The notes under the pieces are model-generated. The model searched no databases and was not told the DNA's origin. It saw only the letters and a list, made by a program, of their open reading frames with translations. A DNA stretch of 39,809 bases, taken from the NCBI GenBank assembly GCA_013203955.1, contig JABMOY010000141.1, forward strand, positions 1 to 39,809, in the 5' to 3' direction. The position numbers were made by a program, and so were the translations under genes. This document shows, in pieces, positions 1-7,912 of the stretch. Source of the DNA: Rhodospirillales bacterium. Its GTDB lineage: Bacteria > Pseudomonadota > Alphaproteobacteria > Rhodospirillales > Casp-alpha2. The stretch's first letter is position 1, and each line of letters begins with the position of its first letter.

Positions 1-511
1 CGCGCCCATATTCGCTGATGGCGATCAGGTGGATGATGGTTTCGGTGTCGCTGGTGGACTGGAAAATACAACCGCGCTCTACCAGTTGTTTACGGATTCC
101 ATAGGCGTTCGTCAGGTTGCCGTTGTGGGCAACGGCCAAACCGCCGAACTTAAAATCGGCGAACAACGGCTGCACGTTGCGGAGCACCGTTTCGCCGGTG
201 GTCGAATAACGAACGTGGCCGATGGTCATGTCACCGGCCAGCCGAGCCATGACATCAGGTGAGTTGAAGTTGTCACCGACAAGGCCCAAGGCCCGATGGC
301 TGTGGAACTGTTCGCCGTCATAAGCGACGATCCCGGCGGCTTCCTGGCCCCGGTGTTGAAGCGCGTGCAGGCCCAAGGCGGTATGGGTGGCACTATCGGT
401 AAGCCCGTAAATGCCGAACAGGCCGCATTCTTCCTTGGGGTGGTCGCCGTCCTCCACCGAAACGGTTTTCAGGCGGTTTGGGCTTTTTTTACCGGTTTGG
501 AAGGCTGTCAT
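1..511 (-). CDS. purF: Amidophosphoribosyltransferase, N-terminal part (runs off window)
   Basis: First committed enzyme of de novo purine synthesis: it transfers glutamine-derived ammonia to PRPP to give phosphoribosylamine. Only the first 170 or so residues are in the window; the 3' end lies beyond position 1. The translated start reads through ECGLFGIYG, with the class II glutamine amidotransferase nucleophile at Cys29, so a propeptide of about 28 residues would be removed. LQHRGQEAAGI, GHVRYSTTG and AHNGNLTN follow, all glutaminase-domain hallmarks of PurF. The ATG at 509-511 lies inside the end of cvpA (23-base overlap), the usual cvpA-purF coupling. A GTG ten codons before the Cys is an alternative start. 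Identification is secure; start is moderately sure. Confidence 0.95.
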   Translation of the reverse strand, partial: MTAFQTGKKSPNRLKTVSVEDGDHPKEECGLFGIYGLTDSATHTALGLHALQHRGQEAAGIVAYDGEQFHSHRALGLVGDNFNSPDVMARLAGDMTIGHVRYSTTGETVLRNVQPLFADFKFGGLAVAHNGNLTNAYGIRKQLVERGCIFQSTSDTETIIHLIAISEYGR

Positions 512-1199
512 TAAGGCGTTCCATTTGTTGGCGTTCTTTTTTTCCGTAACCGACCGCGTCATCGCCGTCTTTGCCTTTGGGGTCTTTGGGCTTCGGTTGG
601 ATCATGTCCATGATGACTTTTCGTTTGCCGGGAAGCGTCGCTGCTCTTTCTACCGGCGTCAGCCTCTTAGGTTCTTTTGCTAAATTCTTGGTATTAAAAT
701 TATCCGGAATCAAGGCTATCAACATCAATGCCGCAGGGCGCACCAGCTCTATGGCGCGGGACTGTTGGACTACATACAGGTTGTTGCCCTGCGGGTAAAC
801 CATACCCATGCCGATATAGGCAATTACGACAATCGCCGCACCCCGTAAAAGACCGAACAAAAAGCCCAAGGATCGGTCAATGGCGCTCAACGCGCTGCCT
901 TTGACCCGGCCTGAAATGGCGTGGGTCAGGACCGATAAAATGACCAGGGCAACGACAAAAATAACGATCCCGGCGCCGAAATCGGCGACAATTTCGATGT
1001 CGGTGATTTGTCGGGCATAGGGTTTGGCATACGGAAATCCGTAAACAGTGGCGAATCCTGCGCCGATCCAGCCGGCGACCGACAAGACCTCGTGGACCAA
1101 ACCCCGCATATAGGCGAAGAACGCTGATATCAGCAGTATGATGGCGACGCCGATATCCAAGACATTCGCGGTAAAAGGAAGATCACCTAAGTTATCCAT
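489..1199 (-). CDS. cvpA: CvpA family inner-membrane protein
   Basis: Homologue of the colicin V production protein, a small inner-membrane protein usually found just before purF. It has 236 residues. About four hydrophobic segments lie in the first 160 residues (near 14-30, 38-55, 75-95 and 115-135), with the family-typical stretch MRGLVHEVLSVAGW near residue 30 and a second part around SAIDRSLGFLFGLLRGA. The last 65 residues are polar and Lys/Pro-rich, and presumably cytoplasmic. The ATG overlaps the radA stop by eight bases and its 3' end overlaps purF, so radA-cvpA-purF look translationally coupled. Biochemical function is not settled for the family. Confidence 0.9.
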   Translation of the reverse strand: MDNLGDLPFTANVLDIGVAIILLISAFFAYMRGLVHEVLSVAGWIGAGFATVYGFPYAKPYARQITDIEIVADFGAGIVIFVVALVILSVLTHAISGRVKGSALSAIDRSLGFLFGLLRGAAIVVIAYIGMGMVYPQGNNLYVVQQSRAIELVRPAALMLIALIPDNFNTKNLAKEPKRLTPVERAATLPGKRKVIMDMIQPKPKDPKGKDGDDAVGYGKKERQQMERLNDSLPNR

Positions 1200-2631
1200 G
1201 ACGCCTTTTATCAGAAGCCGGGTCGATGGCCGTAGTAATTTTCGCTTTTTTCTCGTCCTGTTTCGAGAAAAGCCGCAAAAGGTCTTCGATGTGGGAAATC
1301 TCGGTGATTTCCATGCCCCCTTCTTTGGTTTTCGTCTGGTCCCGTTTGCCCCGGGTCTTGGCCGGGATGATGGCCCGAGTGAAGCCTAATTTGGCGGCTT
1401 CCTTAAGCCGGGCATCGACCTGGGAAACCGCCCGGACCTCGCCGGAAAGGCCGATTTCTCCGAAAACGACGCATCCCGGGGGAACCGGGACGCCGCTGAC
1501 CGACGACACCAAGGCCGCGGCCACGGCAAGATCGGCGGCCGGTTCCGATATCTTCAAGCCCCCGGCGACGTTTAAATACACATCCATGCCGCTTAAAGCC
1601 AGACCGGAACGGGCTTCCAGGACCGCCAGGATCATCGCCAAACGCCCGGAATCCCAACCGACGACGGCGCGCCTGGGGGAGCCCAAGGCCGATGGCGCGG
1701 TCAAGGATTGGATCTCCACCAGCATCGGGCGGCTGCCCTCCATGTCGGCGAAAACGCTGGACCCCGAAACTTCGTCTTCGTGGTCGGCAAGAAACAGCGC
1801 CGACGGATTGGCGACTTCGGCCAAGCCTTGGCCGGTCATCTCGAACACGCCGATTTCGTCGGTCGGCCCGAAGCGGTTCTTGACGGCGCGAAGGATGCGG
1901 AACTGGTGGTTGGCATCGCCTTCGAAATAGAGAACGGTGTCGACCATGTGCTCCAACACCCGGGGGCCGGCGATCTGTCCATCCTTGGTGACGTGGCCGA
2001 CAAGGATCAGCGCGAAGCCGCGGTTTTTGGCCAGACGAATCAATTCTTGGGCCGATGTCCTGACCTGGGACACGGTGCCCGGCGCCGATTCGATGGAATC
2101 CACGAACATGGTTTGAATGGAATCGATGATCACCAAATCAGGGCCACCCGCTTCCCCGATGGAAGACGCGATATCACGCACCGACGTCGCCGCCGCCAGC
2201 CCGACGTTGGCATCGGTCACGCCCAATCGATCGGCGCGCAGCCGCAATTGATCGATGGCTTCTTCGCCGGAGATATAGGCCGGCATCAGGGACCCCGAAA
2301 GCGCCGCTGCGATCTGCATCAATAAGGTCGATTTGCCGATGCCGGGGTCGCCGCCAACCAGCAAGGCGGACCCGGCGACCATGCCGCCGCCGGTGACGCG
2401 GTCGAATTCCTTAATGCCGCTGACTTGGCGGGGCGGGTGAGGGGACGAGCCTTTGAGCCCTTGAAATTCAATCCTGCGGCCTTTTTTGGCACCCAAACCC
2501 TTAGGCGCCGATTCAGGCGCCGATTCCTGGGCAAGGGTGTTCCATTCGCCGCACCCTTCGCATCGGCCCGCCCACTTGGTAGAGGCGGCGCCACATGCCT
2601 GACATACGTAATTAGCGGTTTTTCGGGCCAA
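1192..2631 (-). CDS. radA: DNA repair protein RadA (Sms), TTG start
   Basis: RecA-like ATPase that processes recombination intermediates and helps branch migration. The N-terminal zinc finger has Cys10, Cys13, Cys24 and Cys27. A RecA-type core follows with Walker A GGDPGIGKST at about 93-102 and the RadA-specific KNRFG motif. The C-terminal third is the Lon-protease-like domain. The frame is open further upstream, to an ATG at 2766. The TTG at 2629-2631 is preferred because a strong GGAGGG Shine-Dalgarno sits eight bases before it and the protein then starts as the family does (ARKTANYVCQ). This gives 479 residues, a normal length. The 45 extra residues of the longer frame look non-homologous. 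Confidence 0.93.
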   Translation of the reverse strand: MARKTANYVCQACGAASTKWAGRCEGCGEWNTLAQESAPESAPKGLGAKKGRRIEFQGLKGSSPHPPRQVSGIKEFDRVTGGGMVAGSALLVGGDPGIGKSTLLMQIAAALSGSLMPAYISGEEAIDQLRLRADRLGVTDANVGLAAATSVRDIASSIGEAGGPDLVIIDSIQTMFVDSIESAPGTVSQVRTSAQELIRLAKNRGFALILVGHVTKDGQIAGPRVLEHMVDTVLYFEGDANHQFRILRAVKNRFGPTDEIGVFEMTGQGLAEVANPSALFLADHEDEVSGSSVFADMEGSRPMLVEIQSLTAPSALGSPRRAVVGWDSGRLAMILAVLEARSGLALSGMDVYLNVAGGLKISEPAADLAVAAALVSSVSGVPVPPGCVVFGEIGLSGEVRAVSQVDARLKEAAKLGFTRAIIPAKTRGKRDQTKTKEGGMEITEISHIEDLLRLFSKQDEKKAKITTAIDPASDKRRHG

Positions 2632-2788
2632 TAAAATGCCCTCCGGCGTTATGCGGCGTGGACCTTGGTCGTTTACGGGAATCGCCGGACGAACACAAGG
2701 CGTCTTTGATTTTCCGACCCGACTGGGGCTGGAAACCGAAAACGGCGCTTTAACAGTTAAGAACAAAAGACGAACATAGGCTAATAAA

Positions 2789-2819
2789 AAGCCCCTGTCA
2801 AGCGGGCTTTAAGGGGCTT
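2789..2819. promoter_or_regulatory. Inverted repeat in the radA/TPR divergent region
   Basis: Eight-base arms AAGCCCCT (2789-2796) and AGGGGCTT (2812-2819) flank a 15-base loop that contains a smaller AAGC/GCTT repeat. Read on the minus strand the hairpin is followed by a T run, like an intrinsic terminator, yet no minus-strand gene ends there. Read on the plus strand its 3' arm covers the AAGGGG that could serve as ribosome binding site for the ATG at 2822. It could be an attenuator before radA, a translation-blocking hairpin for the TPR gene, or neither. Confidence 0.4.
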
Positions 2820-2821
2820 CC

Positions 2822-4831
2822 ATGAAAACCTCAACGTCCATTACCTTCCGTGTTACCGTATTGATAAAGTCAGAGGGAAAAACGGGCATGGTTGAAAAAA
2901 TAACCCTCGTGGATTCGTCCGAAGTGATGGCGATCTTGGAAGAGGGGCTGGCGCTCCATCGCCAGGGAAAATTGCCGGAGGCGGAGGCGACTTACCGTCG
3001 TGCTCTTTCTTTGCAGCCGGACCATCCCGAAGGCCTACACCTTCTTGGGGTGATCGCCCATCAGGTGGATAACAACGAACTGGCAGTGGATCTCTACAAG
3101 AAAGCAATTGCCGGGAATCCAAACGCCCCAGGGTACAACTATAATCTTGGTATCGCCCTGATCGAAGTCGATAAACTTGATGAAGCTACGGCTGCGTTTC
3201 AAAGGGCCATCGCGTTAAAACCCGATTACGCTGAAGCTTACGGCAACTTAGGCATTGCCTTAATTGAACAGGGCAACTTTGAGGAGGCGGTATCGGCGTA
3301 TCACCGGGCCCTGGAAATAAAACCCGATTTTTTTCAAGCCCACAACAACCTCGGCAATGCGCTCAAGGAACTGGGAAGGCTTGAAGAAGCGGTGGCGGCT
3401 TTCAATAGCGCCTTGGCCTTGAACCCCGATTTCGCCGAAGCCCACCATAACCTCGGCAATACCCTTCGCGATCTGGAAAAATTCGAGGAATCGGTCGCCG
3501 CTTTTCAAAAAGCCTTAGGCTTAAAGCCCGACTACGCTCAGGCGCACTACAACTTGGGCGTCTCGCTGATGAAACTGGATCGGCTGGACGAGGCCGAGGC
3601 CGCCTTAAAGAACGCCCTGAAAATAAACCCCGACTTTGCCGATGCGCATTACAACCTCGCCGTCGCGCTCAGGGATCAGAACAAACAAGAAGAAGCGGCG
3701 GCGGCCTTTCAAAAGACCATTGAATTAAACCCCGATTTAGCCGAAGCCCACCGCAACCTTGGTAGCTATTTCAAAGACCATGGCCGCTTGGACGAAGCCA
3801 AGGCGGCTTTTGACCGGGTGCTGCAATTAAACCATGGGGGTCCGTGGTGGAACGCTTCGACCTACACCGAAGGCGAACGCCAGGATTTCATTGAAATTGA
3901 AGAAGGCCAGCCCGTTTCGACCTTCCGGCTTCGCGATACCATGGATCAATTGGAATATCTCATCGCCAAGGACAAGATCGATCCGTCGTATCAGGAAATG
4001 GCCGATCATTACCGGGCGGTCCTCGGCGAAATCGAAGAGGCCCATGGCCCCGAGGCCGAAACCGTCCTGACCCCTGAACAGGCCCGGCGCTTGGGGTCCT
4101 TTTATAACCGCGTCGTTCACCTGGCGGAAGGGCCACGCATCGAAGGCGGCGTCATCAACCGGTCGCTCGATTTCGAGGCCATCGAAGACGGTTTTTTCTC
4201 GTCTCCCATATCGGTGACGACGTTTGATGATTTTATGACCCCCGACGCGTTGCGGGCGCTCCGCGATTTTTGTCTCGAATCGACGATTTTTTTCACCTAC
4301 ACCGGCACCCGCTTTGTCAGCAGCCGGATCCACTATGGATTCAATTGTGATCTTCTGTACCAGATGGCCGAGGAACTGAAAGAATGTTTTCCAAGGATGC
4401 TTGGCGATTTCATGCTCAACAACATGTGGGTTTACCGGTGTTCAAACCAAAGCGCGGGCGTCGCGGCCCATACCGACGAAGCGGCTGTTACCTTCAATTT
4501 CTGGATCACGCCCGAAGACGCCAACCTGACGCCTGAGGGCGGCGGGCTTATTGTTTACGCCAAAGATCAACCCGACGACTGGGACTGGCGGCGCTATAAC
4601 GCCGAAAAATACACCCCCGCCGTTGCCCAAGAAATCGCCGAATTTCTCGACGGCGCCGAAACCGTAACCATTCCCTACCGCGAAAACCGGGCTCTGTTGT
4701 TTCATTCGAACCTTTTCCACAAATCGGACCAGGTGTCCTTCAAGGACGGCTTCGAAAACCAGAGAATGAATGTCACCATGCTGTTCGGCCATCGCAGCGA
4801 AAGCGGCCGCAAGGGGGTGAGGGAGCCTTAA
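2822..4831 (+). CDS. TPR-repeat protein fused to a 2OG-Fe(II) oxygenase-like domain
   Basis: Predicted soluble two-part protein of 669 residues. About nine 34-residue tetratricopeptide repeats fill residues 35-345; successive units end in LxPD(Y/F)AEA-like turns. After a linker of about 100 residues comes a C-terminal double-stranded beta-helix type domain. Its HTD triad begins at His550 (Asp552); distal His633 lies in an LFHKSDQ context and Arg648 fifteen residues later. This is the HxD...H...R pattern that binds Fe(II) and 2-oxoglutarate in prolyl-4-hydroxylase-like enzymes. The substrate is unknown; TPRs usually bind a partner or a peptide target. The ATG at 2822 has AAGGGG five bases upstream. 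An internal ATG at 2888 would drop 22 unremarkable residues and is a real alternative. It is divergent from radA. Confidence 0.8.
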   Translation: MKTSTSITFRVTVLIKSEGKTGMVEKITLVDSSEVMAILEEGLALHRQGKLPEAEATYRRALSLQPDHPEGLHLLGVIAHQVDNNELAVDLYKKAIAGNPNAPGYNYNLGIALIEVDKLDEATAAFQRAIALKPDYAEAYGNLGIALIEQGNFEEAVSAYHRALEIKPDFFQAHNNLGNALKELGRLEEAVAAFNSALALNPDFAEAHHNLGNTLRDLEKFEESVAAFQKALGLKPDYAQAHYNLGVSLMKLDRLDEAEAALKNALKINPDFADAHYNLAVALRDQNKQEEAAAAFQKTIELNPDLAEAHRNLGSYFKDHGRLDEAKAAFDRVLQLNHGGPWWNASTYTEGERQDFIEIEEGQPVSTFRLRDTMDQLEYLIAKDKIDPSYQEMADHYRAVLGEIEEAHGPEAETVLTPEQARRLGSFYNRVVHLAEGPRIEGGVINRSLDFEAIEDGFFSSPISVTTFDDFMTPDALRALRDFCLESTIFFTYTGTRFVSSRIHYGFNCDLLYQMAEELKECFPRMLGDFMLNNMWVYRCSNQSAGVAAHTDEAAVTFNFWITPEDANLTPEGGGLIVYAKDQPDDWDWRRYNAEKYTPAVAQEIAEFLDGAETVTIPYRENRALLFHSNLFHKSDQVSFKDGFENQRMNVTMLFGHRSESGRKGVREP

Positions 4832-4849
4832 GCCCTTACTGCCTTGATA

Positions 4850-5002
4850 ATGATCATGTCGGAACTGCAATCGCTTTACACCCAGTACCGCGATAACCCG
4901 AGCCCCGCCATCAGCAACGAAATTATCGGCATGCTGTCATCGTGGTTGAGCGGCCATATCCTGGAAACGGATATGCGCTACAAGCCTTATATGAAGGAGT
5001 AG
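4850..5002 (+). pseudogene. Hemerythrin C-terminal fragment
   Basis: A short open frame (50 codons from the first ATG) whose end matches the last two helices of bacteriohemerythrins. It contains LSSWLSGHILETDMRYKPYM, where the HxxxxD pair corresponds to the final His and Asp ligands of the di-iron site. The upstream helices and other His/Glu ligands are missing, so it cannot form a complete site. Homology-like sequence appears to begin before the ATG, directly after the TAA of the TPR/oxygenase gene and in the same reading frame. No ribosome binding site is evident. Most likely it is the remnant of a deleted hemerythrin gene; a small expressed peptide is less likely. Confidence 0.6.
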
Positions 5003-5033
5003 GGCGTTTGCCGCCACCCGGACCGGCACCGAT

Positions 5034-6470
5034 CTAAAGGGGCAAGGTGACGGTGACGGTTAAGCCCCCGTTGTCGCGGTTGTTCAGGGTGACATCGCCG
5101 CCGTGACCGCGGGCGATGGAGCGCACGACAGCCAGCCCCAGCCCGACGCCCCCGGTTTCGCGGTTTCTGGATTCTTCGATTCGATAGAATGGGGCGAAGA
5201 CCCGTTCCGCCTGATCTGCGGGGATTCCGGGACCGTCGTCGTTGATGGTAATACGGACGTGACCGGTATCTTCATGTAACGCCACGCGGGCGGAACCGCC
5301 GTATTTGAGGGCGTTATCGACAAGATTGCCGAAGGCGCGCCTCAACGCCACCAGCCGACCGTTGAAGGTGAACCGGGATGGTCCGGCATAGGCCGCCGAG
5401 TGCCCGGCGTCGGCGGCGTCATCGCAGATGCCTTGCAACAATACGCCCAGATCGAACGGCTGCCTCGCTTCATGACCGGCGTCATCCTGAGCGAAAGCCA
5501 AGGTCGCCGAAATCATTTCCTCCATCTGTTCCAGGTCCGCCAGCATCTTTTTCTGTTGTTCGGCGTCTTCGATCAATTCGGCGCGCAGACGCAGTCGCGT
5601 TATCGGCGTTCTCAGGTCGTGGGAAATGGCCGCCAGCATCTGCGTGCGGTCCTTGACGAAGGTCCGCAGGCGGCGTTGCATTTCGTTGAAGGCGCGGGCC
5701 ACGTGCCGGACTTCGCGGGGCCCGTCCTCGTCAAGAGCCGGCGCCTCCATATCCACCCCCAGCCGGTCGGCGGCACTGGCAATCATGGCCAGCGGGCGTG
5801 TGGCGCGCCGGATGGCCCAAACGGAAAGTGCAAGGACGGTGATGGTCATCAGCACAATGGACAGAAAAACCTGCGAGCCCCAGAAGGGACTTGAGCGTAG
5901 CGCCGGGGTGGAGAAATTGAGCCAACTGCCGTCGGTCAATTGCACCGAGACTTCCAAAATCTCTCCCCCGCGCCAGTCCTCCATCATCCGGGTCGTATGC
6001 CGGGAGGAAGGCTCGGAAGGGTCCATCATCATCCGCCGCATATGGCCCATCCACGGGTAGCCCTTTCTGCCCCGGAAAAACCGTTCCGGGTCACCATCGT
6101 CGGGCTGGCCGTATTTAACGCGCACTCGTTCGCTCGGCACGTTGTCCAGGTAGAACCCGAGGGCCGAGCGTATCAGCCGGGTCCGCCAATCGCCGGCCGC
6201 CGCCGGGAGGGTGCTTTCCGGCGTCCAGGTGACGCTGAAGGCCGGTCCCCAGAAAGAACGCACGGCATCGGGGCGGGCGCCGGGAGGCAGCCCGTCGACG
6301 AATTGCGTCGCCGCGGCGATGCGTTCGGCCACCTGCTTGCCGCCGACGGAGGTTAAGGCGGCTCGCCGGTCCCCGGAATAAATCCCGACGCTGATCAGGT
6401 GGGATGCGGTCAATCCCAACAACAGGACCAGAACCGTCCGTCCGACGAGGGTTTTCGGCAGCAAGACCAT
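5034..6470 (-). CDS. EnvZ-type sensor histidine kinase with Met/His-rich periplasmic segment
   Basis: Membrane histidine kinase of 478 residues, partner of the response regulator 12 bases upstream. Order: transmembrane helix 1 (about 10-30), periplasmic domain (about 31-195), transmembrane helix 2 (about 198-220), HAMP (about 222-272), HisKA with phospho-acceptor His284 in AAISHDLRTPITRLRLR, and HATPase with DNALKYGG, DDGPGIP and GVGLGLAVV. The H-box with proline and the HAMP linker resemble EnvZ. The periplasmic part carries an unusual cluster between residues 141 and 163: WMGHMRRMMMD, then a histidine, then RMMEDW. Such Met/His clusters suggest Cu(I)/Ag(I) or another soft-metal ligand, but that is inference. 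Confidence 0.88.
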   Translation of the reverse strand: MVLLPKTLVGRTVLVLLLGLTASHLISVGIYSGDRRAALTSVGGKQVAERIAAATQFVDGLPPGARPDAVRSFWGPAFSVTWTPESTLPAAAGDWRTRLIRSALGFYLDNVPSERVRVKYGQPDDGDPERFFRGRKGYPWMGHMRRMMMDPSEPSSRHTTRMMEDWRGGEILEVSVQLTDGSWLNFSTPALRSSPFWGSQVFLSIVLMTITVLALSVWAIRRATRPLAMIASAADRLGVDMEAPALDEDGPREVRHVARAFNEMQRRLRTFVKDRTQMLAAISHDLRTPITRLRLRAELIEDAEQQKKMLADLEQMEEMISATLAFAQDDAGHEARQPFDLGVLLQGICDDAADAGHSAAYAGPSRFTFNGRLVALRRAFGNLVDNALKYGGSARVALHEDTGHVRITINDDGPGIPADQAERVFAPFYRIEESRNRETGGVGLGLAVVRSIARGHGGDVTLNNRDNGGLTVTVTLPL

Positions 6471-6482
6471 TTCCGATTTTTC

Positions 6483-7199
6483 CTAAGACTCGACGCCAGA
6501 CGTGAACATGTAACCGCCACTTCTGACCGTCTTGATAAGGACCGGGTCCTGGGGGTTGTCCTCGATCTTGCGGCGCAGGCGGCTGACCTGGACGTCGATG
6601 CTGCGGTCGAACGGCTGGGCCTCGCGGCCTCGCGCCAGATCGAGAAGCTGCTCGCGGCTCAGCACGCGCCCCGGATGGGTGACAAACGCCGCCAGCAAAT
6701 CGAATTCTCCGCCGCTCAGGGGCACCATGACGCCGTCGGAAGATTGCAATTGGCGTTTGTCCATGTCCAAACACCAACCGGCGAACCGCAGGATCGAGTT
6801 GTCCCCGGCCCCTTGGAGGTCGGGCATGGCTTGGACGCGGCGCAGGACGGATTTGATCCGCGCCAAAAGCTCCCGGGGATTGAACGGCTTTGAAATGTAA
6901 TCGTCGGCGCCCATTTCCAGCCCGACGATGCGGTCAATCTCCTCACCCATGGCTGTCAGCATGATCACGGGAATGGACGATTCGGCCCGCAGCTTGCGGC
7001 ATAGGGTCAATCCGTCCTCGCCGGGAAGCATGAGGTCTAGGACGATCAGGTCGATTTTCCAATCGCCCAGCGCCTTACGCATCTCCGCCCCGTCGCCGGC
7101 GGTGTTGACGCGAAACCCGTGTTGAACCAAAAACTTGCCCAACAGGTCGCGGATTTCGCGGTCGTCGTCGACAACCAGAATGTGCGGTGAATCATTCAT
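6483..7199 (-). CDS. OmpR-family response regulator
   Basis: DNA-binding response regulator of 238 residues. The receiver domain (about 5-120) has the acidic pocket at Asp11-Asp13, phospho-acceptor Asp55 in VLDLMLPGEDG, and the conserved Lys in ISKPFNPREL. A winged-helix output domain (about 140-232) has SREQLLDLARG, RSIDVQVSRLRRKIE and the closing IKTVRSGGYMF. It lies just upstream of the histidine kinase on the same strand and is transcribed divergently from the Met-rich exported protein. The shared intergenic region holds GTTAC-type inverted repeats that are the natural candidate for its binding site. Confidence 0.93.
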   Translation of the reverse strand: MNDSPHILVVDDDREIRDLLGKFLVQHGFRVNTAGDGAEMRKALGDWKIDLIVLDLMLPGEDGLTLCRKLRAESSIPVIMLTAMGEEIDRIVGLEMGADDYISKPFNPRELLARIKSVLRRVQAMPDLQGAGDNSILRFAGWCLDMDKRQLQSSDGVMVPLSGGEFDLLAAFVTHPGRVLSREQLLDLARGREAQPFDRSIDVQVSRLRRKIEDNPQDPVLIKTVRSGGYMFTSGVES

Positions 7200-7243
7200 G
7201 GACGAACTATAGCTTGGTCCGCGTCTCCGGAGATGGAATTTTA

Positions 7244-7287
7244 GTTACCGATTGTAACAGGAAAAGGGTTTGAAACGTCCTGTTACA
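7244..7287. promoter_or_regulatory. GTTAC/GTAAC inverted-repeat cluster, putative response-regulator operator
   Basis: Between the divergent response regulator and Met-rich gene there is a perfect nine-base inverted repeat, TGTAACAGG (7253-7261) and CCTGTTACA (7279-7287), with a 17-base spacer. A further GTTAC at 7244-7248 forms a second inverted pair with GTAAC at 7254-7258, one helical turn apart. A degenerate copy, TGCAACAG, sits at 7313-7320. OmpR-family regulators typically bind tandem half-sites spaced about ten bases apart. The position fits control of both transcripts, but which regulator binds is inference. Confidence 0.55.
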
Positions 7288-7376
7288 AAATCCGGGTTGG
7301 CGGAAATCCTCCTGCAACAGAGAGATGTTCTACTTCACCCAGTTGAACGGCACATTAAACAGAGAAGGAGAATGTC

Positions 7377-7850
7377 ATGAAAAGCAAAACAGTCAAAGTA
7401 ACCGCGTTGGCCGCCGCCCTGGCGCTCGGCGCTGCGTTTGTCGCCGCCCCCACCTTCGCCCATGGACCTGCCGGATCCGGCGGACAGGGCTCTGGCGGCG
7501 GTTACGGCATGATGGGCCACATGGGTAATATGGGCCCCGGCATGATGGGCGGATACGGCTCCGGCATGGGTGCCGGCATGATGGGTTTCGGCCCCGGTGG
7601 ACAAATGGGTGGACAAGGGGATTGCCCCTATGGCCAGAAAGCGGCCTTCAGCAAGGACGTGACGGTCGATAGCGTTACCAAGTTTCTTGAGCAACGCCTG
7701 ACCATGATGGGCAACAAGCGCCTGAAAGTGGGTGACGTCACGGAAAAGGACGACAAAACCATCACCGGTGAAATCGTCACTCAAGATGGTTCCCTGGTGC
7801 AGAAGCTGCAATTCGACCGTGAAACCGGTCGCCATCGCATGATCAACTAA
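7377..7850 (+). CDS. Exported Met/Gly-rich protein with PepSY-like C-terminal domain
   Basis: Predicted periplasmic protein of 157 residues, not assigned to a named gene. A signal peptide covers residues 1-28 with an AxA-type site (PTFA before HG), so the mature protein would begin with a histidine. Residues 40-80 form a low-complexity Gly/Met tract with ten methionines and one His (YGMMGHMGNMGPGMMGG and onward), followed by a lone Cys83. Residues 93-155 resemble a single PepSY-like unit (VTEKDDKTITGEIVTQDGSLVQKL). AAGGAGAA lies just upstream of the ATG. Met-rich periplasmic tracts often bind Cu(I) or Ag(I). Divergence from a two-component system suggests it is the regulated output. A structural role for the tract is the alternative. 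Confidence 0.8.
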   Translation: MKSKTVKVTALAAALALGAAFVAAPTFAHGPAGSGGQGSGGGYGMMGHMGNMGPGMMGGYGSGMGAGMMGFGPGGQMGGQGDCPYGQKAAFSKDVTVDSVTKFLEQRLTMMGNKRLKVGDVTEKDDKTITGEIVTQDGSLVQKLQFDRETGRHRMIN

Positions 7851-7870
7851 TCCCCCAACGAAACACACAA

Positions 7871-7912
7871 CGGGCGGCCGTTCTTCTCCCCCCCCAACAG
7901 AACGGCCGTCCG
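7871..7912. terminator. Long hairpin between convergent genes
   Basis: Fourteen-base arms (7871-7884 and 7899-7912) pair perfectly apart from one G-T, around a C-rich 14-base loop. The hairpin lies between the end of the Met-rich gene and the end of mlaF, which converge. A clear T run is missing on either side, so it may act as a bidirectional terminator or simply protect transcript ends. Confidence 0.55.

Noticed and set aside
2632-2766. N-terminal extension of RadA from the ATG at 2766
   Set aside because: The 45 extra residues precede the conserved zinc finger start, do not resemble RadA, and a strong ribosome binding site favours the TTG at 2631.
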